Of a stretch of DNA of 27,474 nt, positions 7,619-15,428 are shown in pieces. The stretch comes from a virus, in the IMG/VR virus record IMGVR_UViG_3300009172_000041, positions 1-27,474 of that record. One strand, given 5' to 3'. The position numbers were made by a program, and so were the translations under genes. The notes under the pieces were generated by a model. That model worked only from the letters and a program-made list of their open reading frames with translations. It was not told where the DNA came from and did no database searches. The stretch's first letter is position 1; every line of letters starts with the position of its first letter.

Positions 7619-7975
7619 ATGGAATTATATATAAAATATCTTAGTGATCCTAACTACGACGAAACTCAAGTTCAGACTAATGATGAAATAGAAATGTTAA
7701 TCACACAGATTCAAACTGTTTTATTTACAAATACTGGTGAAGTTATGGGAAGTCATAATTTTGGGTGTAACTTAGAAGAACTTATATATGATTTTGGATC
7801 TAGTGCACACAACATAAAAGCTGTAATTACAGATCAATTGAATCAATATTGTCCGCTTGCTAGTAAATATAACTTGGAAGTTAAGATAGATTTTGTAAAA
7901 GGCGAGGTTAGAGATATGGCTTTCATAGATATTACGATAGATAGTAGATATGCTATAAAAATAAGCATGCAGTAA
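7619..7975 (+). CDS. gp25: Baseplate wedge protein gp25-like
   Basis: This is the small wedge protein of the GPW/gp25 family, which seals the inner baseplate ring and starts sheath assembly. Its length (118 aa) is close to T4 gp25 (132 aa). Residues about 25-60 carry the family pattern: an amphipathic helix (IEMLITQIQTVLFT), the conserved turn GEVMGSHNFGCNLEELIYDF in place of the usual E-x-x-x-R-x-x-(F/Y)-G-x-x-L, then a helix ending in DQLNQYCPLASKYN. Two strands follow (VKIDFVKGEV; FIDITIDSRYAIKISM). The gp6-like gene follows 17 bases downstream, the same pairing of gp25 and gp6/J as in T4, P2 and type VI secretion systems. The start is the ATG directly after CATAAATAA. Confidence 0.88.
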   Translation: MELYIKYLSDPNYDETQVQTNDEIEMLITQIQTVLFTNTGEVMGSHNFGCNLEELIYDFGSSAHNIKAVITDQLNQYCPLASKYNLEVKIDFVKGEVRDMAFIDITIDSRYAIKISMQ

Positions 7976-7981
7976 AAAAGT

Positions 7982-7993
7982 ATACATAAATAA
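7982..7993 (+). promoter_or_regulatory. ATACATAAATAA leader element at the gp6-like start
   Basis: This is an exact 12-base copy of the element at 7607-7618, here overlapping the ATG at 7993 by one base. It contains CATAAATA (7 of 8 against the T4 late promoter). With the motif this close, a transcript started from it would lack the start codon, so I favour a translation-leader role. Confidence 0.28.
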
Positions 7994-9822
7994 TGGCAGA
8001 ATTAAAATTTTTAAGTACAATTAGAACCGGGGCAAATGCTATAAAGGCAGACGCTAGGACGTATATTTCTAGGGTTTACAACAGGGCAGAAACTCTGTTT
8101 ACTGTTGCATCGCCGTTCGCTCAGATAATAAGCGTCTTATCAGAAATGATGGATCTTATTATGTTCTATATAGAGGATTCTGTTGTAGAACAAAACATAT
8201 ATACTGCTCAACAACCTGAGTCAATATATGGTATGTCTAGATTAACTGGCCATGACTCTACGAGAGGTTTTGCATCAACTGGTGAAATTACATTTAGATG
8301 GAAGCCTGGTGCAGATATGGCAAAGATTGCTGGAAATACACTAAACATAGAAGGTAGATCAAAACTTAAATTCGAAGCAAATGGTTTAACCTATACATTA
8401 TTAAATTCAGTAGATAGATATAAATTACAGAAAACAAATTACAGTTCATTTAAAACTGCTATCATTCAAGGTGAATTTGAGTCACAAACGGTAACATCTA
8501 ACGGTAACAAATTACAATCATTTAATATAAATACCGGTGGAATAACTGATCACAGTAAAGTTAGTGTTAGTGTCAATGGTGAAAAGTGGATGAAGCATGA
8601 ATCTCTATATGATCTCTTATCTGATGAAAAGGCATATTTAATTAAAACCGGAATTAGTGGAGGATTAGATCTTTATTTTGGAAATAAATCGTTTGGTATG
8701 ATTCCACCTTTAGGTGCTAGTATTGAAGTAGAATATGTAAAACATGTTGGTATTGCGGGTAATTTAGATGATTCGCCGGATTTAGCAATCAAATGGGATG
8801 GATCTGGTACAGATTCGAACGGAACAGAACATGATTTGAATGAATTTTTAGATGTGACTATTACTTCTTCACCTAAAATGGGTAGTGATAGAGAGAATAC
8901 AAAATTCACTAAAATAATGACACCATTGGCTAGTAAATCATTCGTACTGGCAACGCCAGATAATTATGAGTATTTCTTATCAAGATACAATATGTTTTCG
9001 TACATAGATGCATATAACACAACAGATGATCAATACTTGGATGACGATAATGTTATTTATATTTTCGCGGTTCCGGATATGAAAAAGAAATTAGCTAAAA
9101 ATCAAGATTATTTTAGCATACCTCAGGAAGAAATGTTCTTTGATCAAGGTGAATATGATGCAATGCAAAAGGTACTCGAAGACAGTGGGCAGCAGATGGT
9201 AACTACGGAAGTTGTATTTGTTAAACCAAAAGTGAGGTATTATAGTATTGACATCAATATTAGATATTTCGAAGGTTATACTAAAGAAGAAATTTATACA
9301 AATGTTAGAACTAAACTTTCAGATTATTTACTAAATATCACTCGAAGAGATAAATTACCTAAATCTGATATCATTTATATATTAGAAGATGTTGATGGAA
9401 TCGATGCAGTAAACATTAGGTTTATTTCAGAGACAGAAGAGACAGCTTTAAAGAATGGATATTTTGAATCTATTAACGTTAGCGTTGTTCCACAAGAGCC
9501 AGTAACGCTGGAGACTATTGGTAATGGAAAACAAAAATACGTTTTCTTTAAGAAAATAGAAGATGTAAAGGTGGTTCCAGTTGATAAGTCAACTGATATA
9601 CCTTACAGTATAAAAGGTCTAGATCAATGGGGTGATATTATCATGGAAAAAGAAGAGGTTGCAGTATTCAGAGGTGGATGGCAAGATAGAGATGGAGATG
9701 TAATAGAGGATGATGTATTACTAAATGCTGAAGCTGCAATTAGTATAAATTTTGAAGCAGACCCTGTTCCTAGAACTATATACACTAGAGTACAGTCTGG
9801 AAATAGAAAAGCACTTAAATAA
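7993..9822 (+). CDS. gp6: Baseplate wedge protein gp6-like (baseplate J family)
   Basis: gp6 dimers, together with gp7 and gp25, form the wedge core and the iris-like ring of the contractile baseplate. The N-terminal helical part (residues about 35-90, SVLSEMMDLIMFYIEDSVVE, then TAQQPESIYGMSRLTGH and the G-x-I-T-F strand) matches the N-terminus of myophage gp6/J proteins. Residues about 300-480 show the J-type pattern: an FVLATPDNYEYFLSRY segment, an acidic strand VIYIFAVPD, a helix before VTTEVVFVKPKVRYYSIDINI, then GYTKEEIYTNVRTKLSDYL, and SDIIYILEDVDGIDAVNIRF. The last 110 residues are an extra C-terminal strand-rich domain. The size (609 aa) is close to T4 gp6 (660 aa). The stop overlaps the next ATG (TAATG), so the following small gene is probably translationally coupled. 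Confidence 0.85.
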   Translation: MAELKFLSTIRTGANAIKADARTYISRVYNRAETLFTVASPFAQIISVLSEMMDLIMFYIEDSVVEQNIYTAQQPESIYGMSRLTGHDSTRGFASTGEITFRWKPGADMAKIAGNTLNIEGRSKLKFEANGLTYTLLNSVDRYKLQKTNYSSFKTAIIQGEFESQTVTSNGNKLQSFNINTGGITDHSKVSVSVNGEKWMKHESLYDLLSDEKAYLIKTGISGGLDLYFGNKSFGMIPPLGASIEVEYVKHVGIAGNLDDSPDLAIKWDGSGTDSNGTEHDLNEFLDVTITSSPKMGSDRENTKFTKIMTPLASKSFVLATPDNYEYFLSRYNMFSYIDAYNTTDDQYLDDDNVIYIFAVPDMKKKLAKNQDYFSIPQEEMFFDQGEYDAMQKVLEDSGQQMVTTEVVFVKPKVRYYSIDINIRYFEGYTKEEIYTNVRTKLSDYLLNITRRDKLPKSDIIYILEDVDGIDAVNIRFISETEETALKNGYFESINVSVVPQEPVTLETIGNGKQKYVFFKKIEDVKVVPVDKSTDIPYSIKGLDQWGDIIMEKEEVAVFRGGWQDRDGDVIEDDVLLNAEAAISINFEADPVPRTIYTRVQSGNRKALK

Positions 9823-10106
9823 TGGGATTATTTACAAATTTATTTAAATATAAGCAAGGTCGAAGATATGATTCTGTGAAAACTAGGAAAGATACTAGAT
9901 TGAACGATGGTTATGACTATGAAAATGAGTTAGCACCCGGGGAGTTTATGGGAAGATCGTTGTCTGGTCACATTCAAAGAAATCAAACAATGAGACACTT
10001 TTTAGTGTTTTTAGACGATGCTATTAAAAACCTTTTAAAGGGCGCAAGATATTTGCATAATTATAAAAATTACACGGTCGATCAAAATACAAAGAAAACT
10101 AGATAA
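9822..10106 (+). CDS. Small unknown protein between gp6- and gp7-like genes (94 aa)
   Basis: No family is recognised. The gene overlaps the gp6-like gene and the gp7-like gene by one base each (TAATG at both ends), which argues strongly that it is real and translationally coupled to both. It is basic at both ends, with a basic N-terminal LFKYKQGRRYDSVKTRK, an acidic middle (NDGYDYENELAPGEF), a helix MRHFLVFLDDAIKNLL and a Tyr/Asn/Lys-rich tail. It could be a small wedge subunit or clamp placed between gp6 and gp7. That is inferred from position alone. Confidence 0.65.
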   Translation: MGLFTNLFKYKQGRRYDSVKTRKDTRLNDGYDYENELAPGEFMGRSLSGHIQRNQTMRHFLVFLDDAIKNLLKGARYLHNYKNYTVDQNTKKTR

Positions 10107-12847
10107 TGTATAATAACTTAAGATTTTTTAAAGGAACAGACTACGATTTAAATTTCACTAAGAATTCTTCTGGTGTATTTAAGGGTACTGTTTACCTACC
10201 AGAAGTTTCTGAGGGTTTATATGAAACTATTAATTTGTTTATATTAGAAGAGTGCCAACTATCAGGTGATCCTATTATAAATTTTCCGGTTGCTGAAACT
10301 TCAAATGACGAAAAGTTTTTGTTTGAGTGGAATGAAGAGGGACAAGTTGGTAGTAAAGATATTATCATGTATGAAATTGATAATAATGGTAACCTTCCAG
10401 TTATTAAAGAATTAAAATCACAAAAAACTGATTTAGTTGATTCTAGTAAAATAGCGGCATATGATGCTGGAGTAAAACAATTATTAGAACAAGACAACAC
10501 TGCAATACAAATTAATATTACATTAAATTCATCAACTGCTGGGCCACATATTAGAAATCTAAATATGTATAATGAATCTGCAGGTATTAAGACTCTCATA
10601 GCTGTGATAGAAATCTATGGAGAAGTCGTTGCAGAAGATGAAAGATTAAAAGTACTTTTACAGAATTTTGGAGCTACATTAAGTGAATCAGATTTTATGT
10701 TATTTAAAGATCATGACATTAGTGAGATGTCTCCTGATTTTCAGTTGTTAAATAGAAAGAGAAAAGAATTACTTTTAGAATTACATAACATTAAACCATT
10801 TGTTGGTACATATAAAGCAGTACTAAACGCAATTGATTTCTTTGGTTATGATAAGATTACTTTAAAAGAGTATTGGTTAAATATTAATAATTCAGTTAAG
10901 AATTTCGGTAAGTTATTTGCTGTACCAGTACCACATTCATCAGTTAGAGGTGAAGCTACTAGGAAGAAATTGCCTTTTAAATTACCTTCTAATACTATGA
11001 AAAAGACTAGTAAGTTTAGTCTTGTTTATAGATTGAACGAACCTAATGGTACGTTTGATCATTGGGATATTCCAAATGTGGATGAGGTATTTGATTATAC
11101 ACCAGAAGAAGTTTTAATTAAACTATATGGTTTAAAGGCTAAATTACATAAAGAATATCTACCACTTCAAGCTAAAATTATAGATATTACAGCTGAAGGT
11201 GATTATTTTACACAAAGAAATATTAATGTATGGAATATTCAGAATGGTATAGATTACTTCAGTGAAGGACATGACATTAAATTTAGTGCATTTCCTAATG
11301 ATAGACAATTGTTTATAGAAGATATGTCTATGGTTTTAAAACCTTCGCTAGATCAAAACGACGATGCATCTAATTATAATTTATTTCTAAATTTGGGAAT
11401 TGCTAATGAGGATACATTGGATACATCTGGTAGGACAGAACTAAAGGATATATTTAAGAAATTCTATGAAACGTATCATGATAGAGAATTACATTCATAT
11501 AACCCAAATATTCCTATTGGATGTCCAGTAATATTAGACGGTACTGAATCATTTGATGATATATGGGATGAAGCTATTTTCACATGGGAAGACGCACACG
11601 ATCCTAACGCTAATTTATTAGTAACTTGGGACAATTGGTGGAAATCATGGGTATATGAGATAGAATGGATAGTTACTAGTAAAGACCGAGGGTTTAATGA
11701 GACATATAGAGGTGCGATAGATGACTACTTGGTGCTTCCGTTGATATTACCATATGCTGATGTATATACTGTAGAGATGAGAACTTATGATCTATTTGGA
11801 CATAGATCTCATTATAGAATGGATGATTTAATCGATATTAAATTAAAGCAATTAGAGTTATACGGAATATACAAGTGGCTAGAATACGATACATGGGACA
11901 ACAAGAAATTACCATGGTCAAAGTCTGGTGGTTACTGGGACTTGCCTCAGGACAATAAAACAACAATAGATGAAGATATAGCAACTTTATATTTAACACT
12001 TGACAGAGCAAATTATATTCATTTTGAAGAGGATCAGGGTATTAGGTTTTCAACTGTGCGAAGATATGTAGACACATATACAGAGGTTGGTTTTAGTGAA
12101 ACCACTGGACCATATACATGGGACGAATCTTCATTCAATTGGTCTGATACAGTACACTTAGCGTGGGATTATATGAGGATTGGACCTGATTTAGCTGCGA
12201 GTTTTAAAATAAACGATATAAGAAATAGCGAAAAGTTATTTATTAAATATAGAAATCCAACAACTGGTCTTATTGAAATAGGTGAACATGTTATACAAAA
12301 TGCTACACCAACTACGGTCAATGACGTTAATGGATGGAAACAGATAATGGATGAGTTAAATGCAAGTACAGATCCTATAATTAGCAAATTTAATTACAAT
12401 GCAGTATTTGAAGATGTAGATGACAATGACATAAGCGATGTGTTTAGGTTTATTTTAGCGGTTGGGTGGGAGTATTCTAGAACTCATGATTTTGAAGAGG
12501 CTGGTATTAAGGCTTTTATTGGTTCTAATTCTAATATAAGTGGAGAGAATCATGTAAAACATTATAACCCAACATATGACGATACTCGTGTTTTTAGTGA
12601 TTATGCAGAAATTGAAAAATCTACACATGTCACTATATCTACTGATATTTCTAAGTTTCCTGGTAGTAAAAATGCAAAATGGACCATCACTAATATAACT
12701 AACCCAGAAATCACTGATATATACTATAATAATATGTGGCTGACGTACATCTTTAAAGAACCTGGAGACTATTCAATTCAGTTAGAAGCGGAAGATACAC
12801 ATGGCAATAAAAACCTTGTAAAAAGGAACATGTTAAAAGTAAAATAA
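10106..12847 (+). CDS. gp7: Baseplate wedge protein gp7-like (913 aa)
   Basis: The position after gp6, the size (T4 gp7 is 1032 aa) and a P2 gpI-like segment at residues about 213-262 (LLNRKRKELLLE, KPFVGTYKAVLNAIDFFGY, LKEYW) support the wedge-core partner that clamps gp6 dimers. The N-terminus (about 1-200) is strand-rich. The region about 470-580 looks like an Ig/PKD-type domain (CPVILDGTESF, YTVEMRTYDLFGH), and the last 75 residues look like another (AKWTITNI, PGDYSIQLEAEDTHGN). Three Trp/Asp-rich stretches occur (about 480-510, 590-615 and 670-690), two of them with the same W-D-[ED]-x-x-F-x-W pattern. The ATG overlaps the previous stop. The assignment rests on context and the gpI-like segment; other multi-domain wedge proteins are possible. 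Confidence 0.68.
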   Translation: MYNNLRFFKGTDYDLNFTKNSSGVFKGTVYLPEVSEGLYETINLFILEECQLSGDPIINFPVAETSNDEKFLFEWNEEGQVGSKDIIMYEIDNNGNLPVIKELKSQKTDLVDSSKIAAYDAGVKQLLEQDNTAIQINITLNSSTAGPHIRNLNMYNESAGIKTLIAVIEIYGEVVAEDERLKVLLQNFGATLSESDFMLFKDHDISEMSPDFQLLNRKRKELLLELHNIKPFVGTYKAVLNAIDFFGYDKITLKEYWLNINNSVKNFGKLFAVPVPHSSVRGEATRKKLPFKLPSNTMKKTSKFSLVYRLNEPNGTFDHWDIPNVDEVFDYTPEEVLIKLYGLKAKLHKEYLPLQAKIIDITAEGDYFTQRNINVWNIQNGIDYFSEGHDIKFSAFPNDRQLFIEDMSMVLKPSLDQNDDASNYNLFLNLGIANEDTLDTSGRTELKDIFKKFYETYHDRELHSYNPNIPIGCPVILDGTESFDDIWDEAIFTWEDAHDPNANLLVTWDNWWKSWVYEIEWIVTSKDRGFNETYRGAIDDYLVLPLILPYADVYTVEMRTYDLFGHRSHYRMDDLIDIKLKQLELYGIYKWLEYDTWDNKKLPWSKSGGYWDLPQDNKTTIDEDIATLYLTLDRANYIHFEEDQGIRFSTVRRYVDTYTEVGFSETTGPYTWDESSFNWSDTVHLAWDYMRIGPDLAASFKINDIRNSEKLFIKYRNPTTGLIEIGEHVIQNATPTTVNDVNGWKQIMDELNASTDPIISKFNYNAVFEDVDDNDISDVFRFILAVGWEYSRTHDFEEAGIKAFIGSNSNISGENHVKHYNPTYDDTRVFSDYAEIEKSTHVTISTDISKFPGSKNAKWTITNITNPEITDIYYNNMWLTYIFKEPGDYSIQLEAEDTHGNKNLVKRNMLKVK

Positions 12848-12861
12848 TAAAAACAATAAAA

Positions 12862-13467
12862 ATGGCAAACATTACTGAAATTTTAGGAACTGACTCAGTT
12901 TCTGCATCGAGACCACTCATTAATAGTAACTTTGAGTTATTAAATGATGAATTAGCATCGGTTACCGCACTATTAAATCCAACTACACTATCACTGACCG
13001 GTTTGGCAAGTATTAGTACTTCAACATTAAGTGTTACACAAGGTGGAGTAAATCTTTTGTTAGTAAATAGCTTAGGAGCTACATTTGATACTGCAGCTAC
13101 TTTTGCGAGTAGTGCTAAATTAGGAGGCACATTAATTAAAAGCGGAGTTTTAGGGACTTTCGCAGTACCTACTACACAGGTTACACCATCTTCAATTACT
13201 GCAATAACATATATTGTTAATAGTAATTTTACATTACCAGAAGCAGTGGATGGTCAAGAGTTGACAGTCATTAATGCAATTGCTAGTTCTATATCATTAT
13301 TAGCATCAACCGGTGTAAGCTTAGGCGCAGCATCAATTGCATTAGCTGGATTAAATTCAACAGTAACATTAAGATGTTTCAATAACACATGGTATGTTAT
13401 TTCATCGTACAATACAACGTCGTCTTCTACTGGAAGCAGTAACGGAGCAGGTGTTGCAACAATATAA
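12862..13467 (+). CDS. Small fibre/baseplate-rim protein with NITEIL-type N-terminus (201 aa)
   Basis: The N-terminus MANITEILGTDSVSASRPL followed by INSNFELLNDELA looks like the attachment region of phage fibre-type proteins. The rest is rich in Ser/Thr/Ala/Leu with repeated short strands (about 45-110 and 120-185), including LTVINAIASSISLLAS and STVTLRCFNNTWYVIS, a pattern common in trimeric beta-structured fibres and tail spikes. The last 15 residues are Ser/Thr/Gly/Asn-rich. The partial gene at the end of the window starts with the related MAINIQEIL. The start follows a poly-A-rich leader (AATAAAAACAATAAAA). The receptor or partner is not predictable. Confidence 0.55.
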   Translation: MANITEILGTDSVSASRPLINSNFELLNDELASVTALLNPTTLSLTGLASISTSTLSVTQGGVNLLLVNSLGATFDTAATFASSAKLGGTLIKSGVLGTFAVPTTQVTPSSITAITYIVNSNFTLPEAVDGQELTVINAIASSISLLASTGVSLGAASIALAGLNSTVTLRCFNNTWYVISSYNTTSSSTGSSNGAGVATI

Positions 13468-13470
13468 ATA
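13463..13470 (+). promoter_or_regulatory. TATAAATA, T4-type late promoter match before the 645-aa gene
   Basis: The sequence is an exact TATAAATA, the consensus of T4 late promoters, overlapping the stop of the 201-aa gene and ending 19 bases before the ATG at 13490. T4 late transcripts start a few bases downstream of this box, so a short leader would result. In AT-rich DNA such octamers arise by chance, so placement is the main support. Confidence 0.35.
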
Positions 13471-13489
13471 AATAAAATTTAAAGAATAG

Positions 13490-15427
13490 ATGGCAACTCC
13501 TCTAGTTAGAATACCGCAGCCCATGGGTGGCACAATGTATGCTTTTGCTTCTTCAGCAAGAGACATGACTAGAGCTTTTAACAGTTCAGATTTAAATTTT
13601 GAGTTTAGTAAATATGCTTTATTAGATCTTCCGGATTTCACTGATTCAGTTAACGGTTCTAACACAATAGATTTCGAAACAAACCTTAAGCAGCCTTCGG
13701 GTCAAGCATATGTTGCTGGAATGCCTAATGTGGATTTCGCACAAACATTTCAGAACTATGCATTGAACTTGGAAGAATTGTTATTGAAAGATGATGATTA
13801 TGATCCAATATTATTACAATCAGATGCTGAAAAGGTATTCTTTAAATGGTTAAGTTCACTAGGAGCTGTTGATTTTATTGCAGCAGATTCTAATCAAACT
13901 CAATTAGGTAATTATACTGAAAAGGTAAATGGAACATTTGCTAGTGAAAATTACGATAGAATTGTAAAGTACTTAGGTACAATTGATGTAGAAAATGATG
14001 TTGCATATCAAGGTAACACATATCATGAAGTTTATATAAACGTTCCTACTTCAGTAGGTTATACGCCAACTGTTTTATTTAAACCAACAAACTACAACAC
14101 AACAGCAACTAAATTATACGCAGCTGATTATATAGAGGGCAGAGAGGGACAAACACACCCTGATCCTAATATAAATATCGATGCAGTAGTTGATGAATAT
14201 GCAACTAATAGCGGACCGTATTATGATGTTAGAACAAATGGTACAAATAGTGTTGGTATACAATTTGACGCAAATGCATATGAAGAGATTAACACCAATC
14301 CTGATGTTGAATCTTTATTAGATTTTGCTAAAAAAGGTCAAAAGTTTACATTCAATGCAATTCTTGTTTACTATGATCTATATAGTGAATCTATACCTGC
14401 AAATAGAGCAACTAACTTATATGGTATTTTAATATTAGATGATATACAAGATGCATATGGACCTGGTTCTAAGATTAATGAACAAATTAAATATAAACCA
14501 AACGAAGTTACTGGACTAAATGGTAACGCGTTCTCTTTAAAATTAAATTTAAAGTTTAATTCTTCATTAGATAATGTTGGAGTTGAAACTAGTGTAAATG
14601 ATTTTACAACGTTCTCCATGGATTTATTTATGGATACAACAACTGCATTGGAAAATGCAACAGAACTTTTAATACAGGCAAATAATAGATATAATTCAAT
14701 AGTTACTAGACTGGATAGTATAGAGAATTTAGTTACTGCAACAGAAGATGGAGCAGCTCTTACTTCTAGAATAAAGTCATTGGAAGATGAATTTCAAAAT
14801 ACATCGATACAATTAGCTGATTCAGATTCTCTTTTACAATTGATCAGCAAGGCACATAACAAAATCAACTCATTAATAGATGGGACTATTCCAGTAGAAT
14901 TACAATACAACACTGATGTTATATTCGCTGGAAAGGGTACAGAAATAGATAAAACAATTGCTAATAAAATTAAAATTAATAGCACAGTTGACGGTTATGC
15001 ATTAAACGATGTATTTTTATGGAATATTCCAGGAAAGGTAATAGCCACTCAATTATCAACAAGCTTGCCGTTTGATGCAGGTGTATTGGGGAGTGGATCA
15101 TCTAAGTTTGCTATATGGTCTAAGCTTAGTTTATTTTCTAATAGATTAAGTCTTAAAGGTTTAATATCTTCTGATCCGGAAAGTAATCTTAATATATACA
15201 TTGACGATAGTGTTGTCTCTTGGAAAACAGGACAAACATTTAAGATTACATTTGATACAATCAATATGACAGGAAATAACATAAAAATCTGGACCGGTAC
15301 ATCATCTGGATTTGATAAATTAATAGCTGATATTGATGGAACACAATTAATAACAAACAAACCATATATTGAATTAGTGTGTACTGATTACACTAACTAT
15401 CAATTTGAAGCCGATATATTAAGATAA
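13490..15427 (+). CDS. Large virion protein, probable distal baseplate / fibre-connector (645 aa)
   Basis: I recognise no family. The N-terminus (VRIPQPMGGTMYAFASSARD) continues into a globular half (about 1-385) with acidic strands. Residues about 388-460 predict a coiled coil (NRYNSIVTRLDSIENLV, then RIKSLEDEFQ and SKAHNKINSLI), which suggests a trimer or dimer. The C-terminal about 170 residues are strand-rich (VDGYALNDVFLWNIPGKV, FKITFDTINMTGNNIKIWTG), like a receptor- or connector-type beta domain. Gene order (after gp7-like, before two giant proteins) places it where T4 has gp8-gp10, so a rim or fibre-connector role is likely. The leader contains TATAAATA and an A-rich run. The next ATG follows the stop by one base. 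Confidence 0.5.
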   Translation: MATPLVRIPQPMGGTMYAFASSARDMTRAFNSSDLNFEFSKYALLDLPDFTDSVNGSNTIDFETNLKQPSGQAYVAGMPNVDFAQTFQNYALNLEELLLKDDDYDPILLQSDAEKVFFKWLSSLGAVDFIAADSNQTQLGNYTEKVNGTFASENYDRIVKYLGTIDVENDVAYQGNTYHEVYINVPTSVGYTPTVLFKPTNYNTTATKLYAADYIEGREGQTHPDPNINIDAVVDEYATNSGPYYDVRTNGTNSVGIQFDANAYEEINTNPDVESLLDFAKKGQKFTFNAILVYYDLYSESIPANRATNLYGILILDDIQDAYGPGSKINEQIKYKPNEVTGLNGNAFSLKLNLKFNSSLDNVGVETSVNDFTTFSMDLFMDTTTALENATELLIQANNRYNSIVTRLDSIENLVTATEDGAALTSRIKSLEDEFQNTSIQLADSDSLLQLISKAHNKINSLIDGTIPVELQYNTDVIFAGKGTEIDKTIANKIKINSTVDGYALNDVFLWNIPGKVIATQLSTSLPFDAGVLGSGSSKFAIWSKLSLFSNRLSLKGLISSDPESNLNIYIDDSVVSWKTGQTFKITFDTINMTGNNIKIWTGTSSGFDKLIADIDGTQLITNKPYIELVCTDYTNYQFEADILR

Positions 15428-15428
15428 T

